From Larix kaempferi (taxonomy: Eukaryota > Streptophyta > Pinopsida > Pinales > Pinaceae), in assembly GCA_027924585.1 (NCBI GenBank), contig BSBM01000186.1, forward strand, positions 9,286,001-9,350,000: a DNA stretch of 64,000 nt, read 5' to 3'. The position numbers and the translations under genes were made by a program. Positions 1-10,867 of this stretch are shown here, piece by piece. The stretch's first letter is position 1. Each line of letters starts with the position of its first letter. Under the pieces are notes generated by a model. That model did no database searches. It was not told the origin of the DNA and was given only the letters and a program-made list of their open reading frames with translations.

Positions 1-5
1 ACAAG

Positions 6-2232
6 ATGTTCACTGATCATGCTCAACAGAAGGATTTTAATGACAGGAATTGGGAAGCACTGATGATCATCATTCTACAAGTAGCATATGACAACATGCC
101 CCAATCGCATGATGCAGAGAATGTGTATAAAGCATCAAAGAATTTGCAAACTCTATATGAGTGTCTAAACAAGACATTAAAAAAACACAGATTATATGCT
201 TTGAAAGTGCAGGAAGATGGATCATCAGTTGATGATCTCACTAGTCTAAAGGACACCTGAGTCAGCTCTTTGCAGCTAGTGATAAATTGGAGGAAAAATA
301 ATTCACATCAACTATTTTGGAGAATGCTGTTGAACTCAAAACACTTACTATTGCTGTTGCAGAGTGGACTTTTGAGAAAATTGTATTGATGTTCTAAAAT
401 TAGCAAAGAGGTAAACATTATGATGGAGGCACCGGGGAGAAGGAATTTTTTGCAAGATTTGAAGGCAAGGGACAACAGCCAAATAAAGTCAATATCTTCA
501 CCTAGTAATATAAGCCAAATGAAGAGAAGAAAAGAGATGCAGAATATGTCAAGCTATGTAATATTTGTTCTGGCTGAAAGCAAAGCAATTGTTTTAGACG
601 AGGCAATCCTGGACATATAATGAAATGTTGTAGAGCATGTCTATGGTGAAACTTTAAGGCATACGAGTATTTCTCTTGATAGTAATTCTGTCGAGGAAAA
701 GAGAAGGAAGAAGAGGAAGAAGATTTTGTGTTTGTAGCCTCACGTGGTGATGTCAAGAGTTCAAGGACATCTGGTTTATAGACACTAGAGCTTCTTAGCA
801 TATGAAAGGAGTTTATTGCGCCGAAGAGGCGCATTCTACAGCCCAGTAGGGGGAGATGTGTAACTCCTTCCGTGTTCATCCTAGAGTTGATATGTGCCCA
901 TTTTAAAAAATAATAAAATATTATAAAAAATAACATGTCCACTATTTAAAACATTTACAACGGCATACATATAAAACTACACAAATTAGATAAATTAAAA
1001 TGCTTCCTCACACTCTAAAAAGGGGTTTGCACTTTGAGAGATTTGATCCCTCTCGGCGCTTGGTAGATCCCCTTTAAGATGGATCTATGCTGGTTATTTC
1101 TATCAATGAAGACAAGAACAAATCTGTGGCACTTCAGAGATGGAAAACAGTATAGGTACAAAGGCTTGGCATTATAATGCATAGATGAAGAATGAAGTGT
1201 AAAAAGTCAGAAATGTATTGCAGACACCTGGTTTAGAGAAAAAGCTTTTCACGCCAAACAAGATTTTGAGGTGAAATTCAAAGATGATAAACATCTATTT
1301 GAGATGGACAAAAATAATCAAAATTGTAGCAGTAAAAAATTATCAAAGTTGTAGCAGTAAAAAATTATCAAAGTTGTAGCAGTCAACATTGAGGAAAAGG
1401 GTTTATAATTGTTTGCTGCCATACCAACAAGCAATAAGCTGTGGTAGCAGTTGTTTCTGATGAAGAACAGCTGAGAGGTTAGGGCATCTTAATTTATGTT
1501 ATTGTGGTTTAAATCAACTTGGCATGCTGCATGGATTGTTCAGAGTTCAAGAAGCAACAAATTCCTGCAAAGCATGTTTAGCAGGGAAATTGCACCGTGA
1601 AAGCTTTGAAAGAGGTATAGCTTGGTGAGAAAGTGCAGCCATTGGAATTGATACGTAGCAATGTTTGTGTTTCAATAAAGACAATCTTTTGGTGGCTTCG
1701 GATGCTTTCATTGATATATTTTGATGATGACAATAATTTATTTCCTTAGAAGTTATTGTCATGCATTTGAAGTCTTAATTTTTTTTTCCAGAAATTTAGC
1801 AGAGAGATAATGTGGTAAAAAGTTGAAAGTGCTAAAAACTGGTGGTGAGTTTGCTGCTTCATATTTTTGCAAGGCCTAGAAATCAAAAGACAAGTTAGAA
1901 TAACTTATGCTCCTCGGTAAACCAGGGTTGTAGAAGTGAGGTGGAAGTGGCACAGACATCCATCTATGTCATGAATCAAAGTCCTACGAAAACAAGTTTG
2001 GTTTATGTCACCAAAAGAGGGTTGGAGTGGAGGGAAACCCTAGGCAAAGCATTCACAAAATTTTCACAGCATTGCTCTTTTATATAATCTTAGAGAAAAT
2101 GTCGAGATTAGATAATAAAACCAGAAATGTATAGTTGTTGATATAGTGATGAGGCTTTATTAGCTTGTTGACTTTGTGATCCTGTTGCTTAAAAGGTTAT
2201 TATAAGCCAAGATGTAGTGTTTGTTGCAACTT
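6..2232 (+). pseudogene. Degenerate Ty1/copia gag-pol remnant
   Basis: Pieces of a copia polyprotein lie in the usual order but in shifting frames. A gag segment of the UBN2 type is open at 6-260 and ends in a stop. Around 780-810 a protease active-site relic is readable as DTRAS followed by a stop and HM, where DTGAS-x-HM is usual. At about 1480-1660 there is a GAG-pre-integrase relic with CKAC and GKLHRESF. At about 2095-2230 the part just before the reverse transcriptase is readable (SRLDNKTR, then a relic resembling KKIIISRDVVF). Many stops and indels mean it cannot be expressed. The zinc knuckle near 570-640 is only weakly recognisable. No LTR was found on either side; sequence similarity ends near the poly-T stretch at 2230. 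The copia assignment is firm; exact limits are not. Confidence 0.8.
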
Positions 2233-3139
2233 TTTTTTTCCTGCGAAAAAAAGCATATTATTGCTATTCAATTAACTGAATCAAATAGTACATAATATCA
2301 ACAATGATATGCTGACTTCCCAAAATACCATAAAGTATAACGAGCCAGAGTCTAGTACCAACTTTTCACAGACTTCTTCCCAAAATAAATAGCCTTTTTC
2401 GCCCTCCAATGCCTGCTTTGGCCGCAGATCAGCCTGAGTATTATATTCTCTATAAATATGTTCGAGGGATAATGAGCTGAAAGATCTTAATTCAAACTGA
2501 ATTCTATTGCACCAATTGCAACTTATATACAGATTTGCCAGGTATACTTGAATAGTAGTAAAATAACATCAGAAAACATTGAAACATGTTTTGGATATTG
2601 AAAATGAAGCTGATCAAAAGCATTTCATATATTGAAGGTGGACCAAGTAGAAGTAGGCAGAAAAAACCAAGATGACACTATGAAACCATCTAGGCAAGTT
2701 GAAAAAGGAAGGCCTAAAAGTTCATCAAAACTAGAGATATTTTGCAAGGCCATCTTAACATTGGTGTGGTGATAAGTGCACACAAACTAGCTTATTTTGT
2801 TTACGCTAATAACAAAGAAAATATGATTAATGTTAAGCAAGTTAAATTCCATTTTGATGAGAAAACATCGATGGAAATTGGTAGAATTTTGTTGGGTTTA
2901 TGGGGACGTGCTGATCTAGTGGCTGAAACATAGATTTCTCAAAGAATAAACACATTTCACATTGATTTCAAGGAAGATACTAAAGCACATGCATATCCAT
3001 TTCACATTGGTACACAAATTTTGAATATTCAACATCCTTGAGTAATTTAAGTACAAGTCAACAACAAATAAAGAACAACTAACCTGAATCTTCAAATACA
3101 ATATATCAATGATATCCCAAAAAAAATAGCAAAGAAATG
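2233..3139. other. Unassigned intergenic DNA
   Basis: The stretch opens with a T-run (2229-2240) that could be the tail of a minus-strand retroposon, but no matching target duplication was found. A 63-codon open frame at 2742-2933 (+) has no recognisable domain and is flanked by stops in all frames; it may be debris of the copia remnant upstream. Nothing else can be named. Confidence 0.4.
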
Positions 3140-3408
3140 AGCCATTTCATTAATCAGAAGAGAAGCTAGTGCAATGAGAGGCACTTGGAGTGCTCTCCAT
3201 CATAAGCATACACTAGTCCTTAGCATCATTAGTCTCAAAATGATGGTTGATCTCTGGTTACTCATTAGTCCTTAGTCTCATTAGTCCTTACATATGGTTA
3301 CTCATGGAGAAAATGATTTCCACTTATAGTGTTGTTTTACACAAAAGTTCAAAAATATGACTAAGTCATAAAGTGACTTTTATTACATGTAAGTCTTTTA
3401 TCCCAACA
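3140..3408 (-). repeat. 3' LTR of a minus-strand copia remnant
   Basis: Read on the minus strand, a purine-rich tract AAGAGGAGG is followed at once by TGTTGGGATAAAAGAC, the usual polypurine-tract to LTR junction (LTR starts with TG at 3408). The stretch 3290-3408 clearly resembles the LTR at 21456-21687, sharing the block covering 'agtgacttttattacatgtaa' on the plus strand and the block around 'atatggttactcatgga'. The far end (near 3140) is not defined because the two copies diverge there. Confidence 0.65.
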
Positions 3409-3420
3409 CCTCCTCTTAAA
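3409..3420 (-). promoter_or_regulatory. Polypurine tract of the minus-strand copia remnant
   Basis: On the minus strand the sequence reads TTTAAGAGGAGG immediately before the LTR start TGTTGGG. This is the plus-strand primer position of an LTR retrotransposon and fixes the orientation of the remnant as minus. Confidence 0.6.
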
Positions 3421-3837
3421 GCTTATAGCACTGAAACTCTAACTAACTGAAATCAAACACACAGACTAAAAACAAAATATCATAAGTAATAAAAAATAAG
3501 TAATCAAAACCAAACATTTGTTCAAAACTTTCTTCTTTGAAAACAATTCCTACACCATGTATAGAGCTCCATCAAGATGTCTCATAACCCTTGTAAAGGT
3601 GTGGCTCCCAAGTTGAATTCTCGAGTTCTCTGATTCCACCTTAGAGAACTTCTGGATTACATATCTCTTGAATCATTGGACAATCATCCATGTTAAGCTA
3701 CATCAACAATTCTCCATTAAGTTGTCTCATGACCCTCGTAAGGGTATAATTCCCAAGATTCACAAACTCCCAAACTATCTGAGTAACCATCCATGCTTAA
3801 ACTTTATCTACATTAAATCTCTTCCTATTTTCAAAGT
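3421..3837. other. Non-coding spacer with imperfect internal duplication
   Basis: This lies between the gag remnant and the polypurine tract of the minus-strand copia, where pol should be. No pol motif is visible, so pol has been deleted or replaced. Two imperfect copies of a block occur at about 3560-3640 and 3707-3785; both contain 'gtctcat(a/g)accc(t/c)' and 'tcccaag'. Function unknown. Confidence 0.45.
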
Positions 3838-4470
3838 GTGAGCTACTTAAAATGTATAAAATGTATTTTCTTCAACAAGGTCATCACCATTGTCTACATC
3901 TGGTGGATTGTCAGCAATGGCTACATTAGCTACTCGTGGTTTGTCCTTGATCTTTCCATTGAGAATATCATTAGCTCAAAATTTACAGTTCCAAGTTGTG
4001 TGACCCATTTTCTTGCAATAATAACATTCCATTCCACCTTGTCTTTAGTTTATCTATTACAATTGTATCTTTAATATAATGCATGCCTCTCAAGTTGAGA
4101 ATCATCTTCTATACCTTTTGCAATGGTTCTCTTTTCTTCAACTAAGAGAGTAGTAATCATGCCTTATAGAGTCTGTGAAAACATTTCATTGAGAGTAAAA
4201 ATAACATTGTTGTATTTAGAAGGTAGATTGTTTAACAAGATGGCTTTGACATCCTCTTCCTCCAGTGTAGCTTTGACTTTTGTTTCTTGTTTGATGAGAG
4301 ATCTTAGATTTCTTATGTGGTTAGACATAGTGACTTCGATAGGCATTTTGAATCTAAATAATTGTAGCTTTAGAGAAAATTTTGCATTCATTGCTTTTGC
4401 TTCAAACAATGAATTCATATTATCCCAAATTTTGTCACGACTCCAAAAATACCATAAGATTTTTTTTTTG
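3838..4470 (-). pseudogene. Ty1/copia gag remnant (UBN2 domain plus zinc knuckle)
   Basis: The minus-strand frame 4418-4164 (84 codons) carries the C-terminal half of a copia gag: FEAKAMNAKFSLKLQL, then NHIRNLRSLIKQ and DVKAILLNNLPSKYNNV, the typical copia spacing. The segment just upstream (to about 4470) adds an IWDNM-like motif, so the domain continues to the edge of an A/T run. After a stop, a textbook CX2CX4HX4C zinc knuckle reads CYYCKKMGHTTWNC at about 3996-4038. Gag packages element RNA in virus-like particles; the knuckle binds RNA. The N terminus of gag and all of pol are missing, so this is a dead fragment. It shares orientation with the 3' LTR at 3140-3408. Confidence 0.8.
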
Positions 4471-5360
4471 TAAAGACATAGCTACCTAAGTCCTAAATTG
4501 GTTTTTATACCTTCTGAACTCTGTCTAAACTAGGATTATCTCCATATTAATCAGATTGTCTGTAATTGTCTCAAACGATCCTAGATCTATATTCAGTTCA
4601 ATCACATAGTTAATGTATAAAATATAAAAACGAATAAATACTATAATTAAACTTCTTAGACAATTATAAACTTGTATTTTATTTTTATTGCTTCTAATAA
4701 TAGGACTCACCCTAACTTTAACCATCATACATTAATAATATTATAACTAACATTGTAATTCTAAATCCTAAACTATTCAAGGTTAATTTTATTTTATTCT
4801 ACCCTTGTAACAATATAGTTTACACATTTATTTAGCAATATATATATATAAACGATATGCTTACCTTGGCCAACGATTAACTCCAATGTATCATGCCATT
4901 GTGAAAAGGTTTAGCATGATTAATTATTAACTTTAATGCAATGTTATTATATGTCTTTTGGATGGGAGGTAAGGTCCATGGACGTGGCTTATGTTCGATA
5001 CATAATGTAGCTAACAGATGTATTTTAAAACTTGTAGGTTGATGTTCAAAGCAAATGTTCAAAGCAAGGGAAGTGGGGCATGATTCTTAGTGATCTCACA
5101 TCTCTTCACTAGGGTCAAGACTTCATTTATGAAATATAGTTTAACATTATATATCAAACCCACACTATCCCTTATATTGATTTGACGACACAAACAAGAG
5201 TTTGGACACGTGACTCGTCCACTGCTCGGCCTCCATCTGGCTCCTTGCATTTAAAAATGGCAGTACGAATTTAGAAGGGCATGCAGTAGGGTTAAACCCT
5301 TCCTCGGCTTGGTAATTTTTCATTTGTAGTTTTTGTTTTGGGAGCTCTTCCCTACTGGAG
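4471..5360. other. AT-rich intergenic DNA without recognisable genes
   Basis: 4471-4860 is strongly AT-rich and includes a short (TA)n run near 4838-4854. 4870-5360 is the left flank of the copia insertion at 5366. Short open frames here (for example 5059-5250 minus) show no known domain. Confidence 0.5.
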
Positions 5361-5365
5361 GGTTT

Positions 5366-6021
5366 TGTTAGGATATTTCAATACTCCATACTTGTCCTAC
5401 CTAGCATGATTTATTTTTCCTAGTTGTTGATGATGTAATTTTCTCCCTAGTGGTGTGCAGATGTCATCCATGATCCATCTACCACCTTCTAAGCCCTACA
5501 TGTATCATTTTAGGACCACTTCAGTCAGTTCCCTATTTTATAGGAACCTACTGAGTGTTCCAGTGCAGTCCACCTGAGTTATCTAACTCTTGTGGGGGGT
5601 TAGATATCTGGATGCCACTGATTGTGGCCTCATGCGCCCTTTTCTGATTGGCATGCATGACAGACTCACTATTGCGCCCTCCTCAGTCAGTTAACTGATT
5701 TGACTTCAGTTAGCTGAGTTTAGGTTCAGTTCAGTTGACTTTGAGTCTTCCAGAGCACTCCAGTGGTGATAATTCCTATGCTAGACCAACTAAGGTTCGA
5801 ATTCCCCTGCATGATTCGAATTCTCTCCATTGTAACATCATTGTTTATTATACTGATTATTGGAACGTATACTATTATTCTGCTCCTATTTGAGTTCTGT
5901 TGCATTATTATTCTTTTGGTCTTTTTTACTACAGTTTTCACTCTTATTCAAATTTTCTGCTCATTCTTTCTTTGTGAGGTATCCTCAACTCTTCAGATCT
6001 TCTGTGAATTAGAATTTCACA
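5366..6021 (+). repeat. 5' LTR of copia element
   Basis: 656 bp from TG (5366) to CA (6021). It matches the 3' LTR at 8479-8993 except for scattered substitutions and one block of about 141 bp, roughly the segment after 'cctagttg' near 5425 up to 'cagtccacctg' near 5570, that is present only here. The block contains a possible TATA-like sequence (ttttatagg near 5535). Confidence 0.93.
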
Positions 6022-6033
6022 TGGTATCAGAGC
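6022..6033 (+). promoter_or_regulatory. Primer binding site (tRNA-Met type)
   Basis: TGGTATCAGAGC follows the LTR end without a gap. This is the standard plant copia site complementary to initiator tRNA-Met, which primes minus-strand DNA synthesis. Confidence 0.93.
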
Positions 6034-6375
6034 CATAGAACGAATAGGTTGAGCAACTGCTTTCGGTAGTGCACCAGAAGCCTTTGGATTTCCACAACAA
6101 ATCTTGGTGCCATTGCATTGAATTCATTGGAGAAATCCAATGAGGTCTAGCTAGGTGTGAAGGATCTGAATAAAAGTGCCTACTGTCCTAAAGTAGTGCT
6201 TAGTAGTAGTATACCTCCTTATTGAGAGTTTTTTGCAGGTTATTCAAAGTTTTTGAGTGCAACAATAGTTGCAACAATTTTGTGCAGTTGTAGCAGTTAC
6301 AACAATTTTCTGCAGTTGCAGCAGTTTTTTTTGCAGTAGCAGCAGTTTCACCTTGTATTCACTCCAACAGTTGTA

Positions 6376-8293
6376 ATGGACAATCGAACTCTCCTCTCTC
6401 TCCCAGGATCCTGACACCCTTCAATTATCTTGATTGGAGGGCTGATATGCAGATGGTATTGCGAAACAAATCACTGTACATGGTGACAATGGGGAAGGAT
6501 CCCAAACCAACATTAGCTGTGGAGAAAACCAAGTATCTGAATAGATTGGATGAAGCATTTGGTTTCATGTGTATTGATATTTCCTGAGATATACTCTTCC
6601 ACATCAAAGGATTGAAGACTCCAAGAGAGTTATGGTTGAAGTTAGAGACCCTCTTTGGCAAACAAGATGAGCTAAGAGGCCATATTCTGGAAAATGAATT
6701 GATTGCTCTACAATCGAGCAGTTTTGAGACCATTCAACAGTTCTTTTCAAAATTCAAATCTCTGGTTATGTAATGCAAGCGGTGTGGCATTGAGAAGAAG
6801 GATGAGCAACTGGTGCTATCCATTCTGAGCAAGCTAGGTCCTGAGTTCTCTATCTTTGTCTCTACCTTCCATTATGGGTGAAAGTCAATCGCTGAATGGA
6901 AGATTCCCTTAGATGTTTTCACTGAATCTCTCATCCAAGAACTAGATAAGCTAATCCAGATGGGTGCCTTGAAGGCCTCCAAATATCAAGCTCTTCTGGC
7001 TGGAGAACCAAAAAGTGCGAATGGGAAGGGGAAGCACAAAGGAAAGAATAAGAGGCAATCTGAACCCAAGCAGAATGCCAAGTCAAGTCCCTCAGAAGGC
7101 GCCTCCAGCTCTAAGAAGGACAAACATAAGGGATTTGAGAAATCCAAGTGTTCCTATTGCAAGAAAGGAAACCACCCAGAGAGATCTTGCATGCAGAAGA
7201 AGATAGATCAGATGACCAAAATTCTTGAACAACACAACATTGCCCTCCCAAAAGGTGCAAGAGAGACTGATTCTGGAAGTGAGTCTGATGGTCATGAGAG
7301 TTGCCATGCACTGAAGGATGGATTTTCAAAATCACAAGCCCTCCTCATAGATTTAGGAGCCTCCAACCACATGGTTTCCTCCAGAGAATCATTTTCTTCT
7401 CTAGATCTCAAAGATGGTCCGATTATTCACATGGGAGACAACTCTCAGATCTCTGCTGAAGGGAAGGGCACAATACATATGGAGCATGGCAAGTTCAAGA
7501 ATGTTCTATTTGTACCTTCTTTGTCGGCAAATTTGTTGTCTGTATATCAGATGACTCACATAGGTTCACCGAAGAAGGTGGTCTTTGGTCTTGACACAGT
7601 TGAGATTGCATAGATCTCCACTAGGAAGATTATAACGAAAGGGTTTGCAAACCATGACTCCAAGGCATATGAATTCTCACATTTTTTTCCATACTCTTTG
7701 CCTACCCCATCGGAATCCAATGATTATAAGAGTGATACCTCTTCTAATGAAGATGAGGATCAAGACTTGATGTTGAGAATACAATTCAAAGAGATTCAGA
7801 TTCAGATCCAGATCCAACACATGCTCCCAATCCATGGCCAAGGCCAATATGGGCTCAAAAAGTCCTTGTAGCTGCTGGGAACACAGTTGGAGATCCATTT
7901 GACCATAGAACCACCATATCTCAGTATCATGCAAAACTTGCACTATGTCATGCAGATCCACTTCTCTCAGAGAGGTGTTGCATGATGGTGGGGTTTGATC
8001 CACAATATCTTGGAGATACTTGGCATGGGGGATTTACAACCAAGCAACAATCTCGGTTGTCTGACAAAAGGTACTCAAAGGTTCATGATTTGGACCACAA
8101 TGAGCCATTCGCTCCAGTAGAAAGAAAGGTTCCCGAAAGACTTGTTTTGGAAAATACAACTGCTACACAATGGGAGGCACATCAGAGGAGCAAATCCAGA
8201 TCTAGAACCTACATTGCTATCCTACAGAGGAGAAACTTGGCAATATTTTTGCAAAGGCTTTCACTGAGGAAAGTTTTTTCCTTCTCTGCTTAG
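6376..8293 (+). pseudogene. Copia gag with protease relic and pol tail fragments
   Basis: Gag starts near the ATG at 6376 and after a frameshift continues as FNYLDWRADMQM, LWLKLETLFGKQ and FFSKFKSL, typical of copia gag. Stops interrupt it near 6585, 6770 and 6880. The longest open part is 6960-7613 (217 codons): a lysine-rich stretch, a perfect zinc knuckle CSYCKKGNHPERSC at residues 64-77, then a protease-like segment with DLGASNHM where DSGASNHM is expected, so the catalytic motif is altered. After a stop at 7614 a relic WAQKVLVAAGNTVGDP (about 7850-7900) represents the linker before reverse transcriptase. A short piece near 8240-8290 resembles the RNase H tail (ADIFTKA). Integrase and reverse transcriptase cores are missing. 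Confidence 0.88.
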
Positions 8294-8466
8294 CATGAAG
8301 GTTCTTTGAATTCCCTATTGTTGTTATTTTTGAGGGGGGGTATTTTTCCAATGAGGTTTTTCCCCATTTCCTTGGTTCATGGATAGTTCTTTATTTTTTA
8401 TCATTTATTTGATTGTATGGGTGACCTTTGGTCTTAGTAACTAGGGATCAGGATGCAAAGTATGGA

Positions 8467-8478
8467 TTAAGGGGGGGG
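8467..8478 (+). promoter_or_regulatory. Polypurine tract
   Basis: The run 'ttaagggggggg' lies directly before the 3' LTR start TGTTAGG and is the expected primer site for plus-strand synthesis. Confidence 0.88.
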
Positions 8479-8993
8479 TGTTAGGATATTTCAATACTCC
8501 ATCCTTGTCCTACCTAGCATTATTTATTTTTCCTAGTTGTCCACCTGAGTTATCTGACTCTTGTGGGGGGTTAGAGCTCCGAATGCCACTGATTGTGGCC
8601 TCATGCACCCTTTTCTGACTGGCATGCATGACAGACTCACTATTGCGCCCTTATTAGTCAATTAAGTGATTGTGACTTGAATTAGCTGAGTTTAGGTTCA
8701 GTTCAATTGACTTTGAGTCTTTTGGAGCACTCCAGTGGTGATAATCCCTATGCTAGACCAACTGAGGTTCGAATTCTCCTGCATGATTTGAATTCTCTCC
8801 ATTGTAACATTATTGCTTATTATATTGATTATTGGAACGTGTGATATTATTCTGTTCCTATCTGAGTTCTGTTGCATTATTATTCTGCTGCTCTTTTTTA
8901 CTGCAATTTTTACTCTTATTCAAATTTTCTGCTCATTCTTTCTTTGTGAGGTATCCTCAACTCTTTAGATCTGTTGTGACTTAGAATTTCACA
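8479..8993 (+). repeat. 3' LTR of copia element (with 141-bp deletion)
   Basis: 515 bp, TG to CA, matching the 5' LTR at 5366-6021. The LTR goes straight from 'tcctagttg' to 'tccacctgag', so about 141 bp seen in the other LTR are absent. Directly after it comes GGTTT, the second copy of the target duplication. Confidence 0.93.
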
Positions 8994-8998
8994 GGTTT

Positions 8999-9880
8999 TG
9001 GAGTCGAGCTCCATCTCCAGGTTATAATAATGTATCACAACCCTTTGACTGTTAAATGACCGACATTGTTATGGTGATCTATCCTACTGTGACGAAGATG
9101 GGTTTTATGGTCGTGTTTAATACAATTTACAGGTGGTTTGCAAATTCGGCATCCCCCTTCATTCTGTAGGTAAGGATTCTTCCATTTTGTACTTACCGTC
9201 TATCTATTTGTTTATTGTTAAAATATTTTTGAGTAGAGATTGACCACTTTGAATCTTCTTTGCAGGAACTTCACTCATAGAAGGGTTTGAACATTGAAAT
9301 GAAGAGCGACAAGGGAAAAAGGGCCAGGGCGTTCGCTTATGGGTAAGCTCATCGCCTTCAGCTCTTATCACCACTCTACAAGAAAGGTATTATTCGTGAT
9401 GTGCAAAGGATACTTTGGTTTACTTTTGGTTAATATTTTGTTAATTGTCTTGGTCCTCCTGATGCCTATTGTAATGCTCGTTGATAGAAAGAATCCATAC
9501 TCAGGGTTTAGCACTCCTGTGTTATTTTGGTTATTGTACTATTTATTTAATAAAATACTTCTTACGGGTGTTTAAACCCCAACACTGTTCAACAATTATT
9601 TGGTTTATAAACCATAGGGCTATGCCGATTTTGAACTTATAATTATATGTTATAGATTTTATGCGATACAATAATGTTAATGTATTTTTATTGATGCCGA
9701 CTATATGGCTTCACTATTTCGATCCTTTGAAGGGTCAACCTTCTTATATATAATAATATTGCCATCTTGCCTGTAAGAATGTGTTCGCATGGTTATTTTA
9801 TTTCAAATCCTGTGTGTTTACCTTGTGAACCTCAAGCATAATTATATATACTATTTATGTGTAGTCAAGTTGATAGTTAT
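8999..9880. other. Right flank of copia; no gene recognised
   Basis: Contains splice-like signals (for example 'tgtag|gtaagg' near 9170 and 'ctttgcag' near 9265) and a 78-codon open frame at 9339-9575 (+) that is hydrophobic but has no known domain. With 5060-5365, which was joined to it before the copia inserted, it could be the transcribed leader of a host gene or older repeat; this cannot be decided from the sequence. Confidence 0.35.
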
Positions 9881-10860
9881 GCCTTCAGGGCGTATTGGCA
9901 ATATAGGGGAGGGAGGCCAGAAGTGGTGCGGCCCCACTTTGAACACCTGGGACGCCATGTGGACGCCACTCGTCGGGGGCCGGAGGTGCGTAGGTGGCTG
10001 CTCCACATCGTCCCAGGTAGATAGCGCTTTAATGCGCTTTATGGCACCTCGGGAAGCGTGCCAGCTGTCCCTTTCCCCGCAGCTGCTCCAGGAGCCTGTT
10101 CATTCTTGCTCGGGGCTGGAGTGTGAGCGTTTGGCCACCTCGGAACCTGTCCGCCATGGCTCCATTGTTGCGACGTTGCCACCTCCTGCTGCTGTTCGAA
10201 CCTGCCGCTACTTGGAAGCTTTGTTGTCGTCTTCTGGTTCGCATCTGTTTATTGTTGGCACGAAGGTCATTGCTGTTCGAGCACTGGTGTTTCCTGCTGT
10301 TAACCTCGTCGAAGCTCGTGGTGGAGTGGCCCGCCTCCATGGTCGTCGCCGTGGGTTGGAGAAATGTTGTGGTGTTGTTCTTGTGTTCGTGGTCCGTGGC
10401 GCGGGTCCCCCGGTGGGAATCTCCTGTTCCTGCTTGTTAATGGGCTGCTCCTGGCGTTCGTGTTCCTACTTCATCCTCGGCTCCTGGTCTTCGTGTTCCT
10501 GCTTCGTCCTTGGCTCCTGGTGTTCGTGTTCGTGTTCCTGCTTCATCCTCGGCTCCTGGTGTTCATGTTCGTGTTCCTGCTTCGTCCTCGGCTCCTGGTC
10601 TTCGTGTTCCAGCTTCGTCCTCTGCTCCTTGTTCGTTTTCGGCTCCTGGTACCTGCTCCGCTCCTGGTTCGTGCTCGGCGGTGGCCACCTGTTTAGTAAA
10701 CGTGGTAGGATTTCGATCCTACCGGGTTCTCTTGCATTGTGTTTTTCAACACAACCAGTCTCTCGGTGTGATTTGCTTGCTTTCTATGTCTGTGTTCGGT
10801 TTGGTTGGGTTCGGTTGCATTTGTGTTCTTGGTTGAATTGATTTTTAGGGTTGAATTCTC
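9881..10860. other. GC-rich island, probably non-coding
   Basis: Base composition shifts abruptly to GC-rich, and several frames stay open for 100 or more codons on both strands. The longest (9789-10841 +, 350 codons) is dominated by Ser/Cys/Trp repeats from a tandem array and resembles no known protein. A perfect short palindrome 'ggtaggat ttcg atcctacc' lies at about 10706-10725. The region abuts the left end of the pogo-like transposon. It could be an LTR, a promoter/5' region or a CpG-rich repeat. Confidence 0.35.
10448..10640 (+). repeat. 33/39-bp tandem repeat
   Basis: Units start with CTCCTGG at 10448, 10481, 10514, 10553, 10592 and 10625. Three are 33 bp and two are 39 bp, the longer ones carrying an extra 6-bp 'gtgttc' step. 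A degenerate shortened unit follows. Because all lengths are multiples of 3 the array stays open in several frames, which explains the Ser/Cys-rich or Leu-rich open frames seen here. Confidence 0.9.
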
Positions 10861-10867
10861 ATACGAA

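Larger units (their letters stand above)
5366..8993 (+). mobile_element. Ty1/copia retrotransposon, internally deleted, with LTRs and target duplication
   Basis: The element is bounded by two LTRs beginning TGTTAGGATATTTC and ending TTTCACA, and by a perfect 5-bp duplication GGTTT at 5361-5365 and 8994-8998. A primer binding site TGGTATCAGAGCC follows the 5' LTR and a G-rich polypurine tract precedes the 3' LTR. The internal part is only about 2.46 kb, half the usual size or less: gag and a protease-like segment remain, while integrase and nearly all of reverse transcriptase/RNase H are gone, leaving only linker and tail pieces. It cannot move by itself but could in principle be mobilised by a relative because its cis signals survive. 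Confidence 0.93.

Noticed and set aside
2742-2933. 63-codon frame considered as a copia RNase H tail
   Set aside because: The expected motifs (DSDWAG, ADIFTK) could not be found, so no assignment was made.
9789-10841. 350-codon plus-strand open frame, Ser/Cys/Trp-rich
   Set aside because: It is a result of high GC content and the 33/39-bp tandem array; several other frames are equally open and no domain is recognised.
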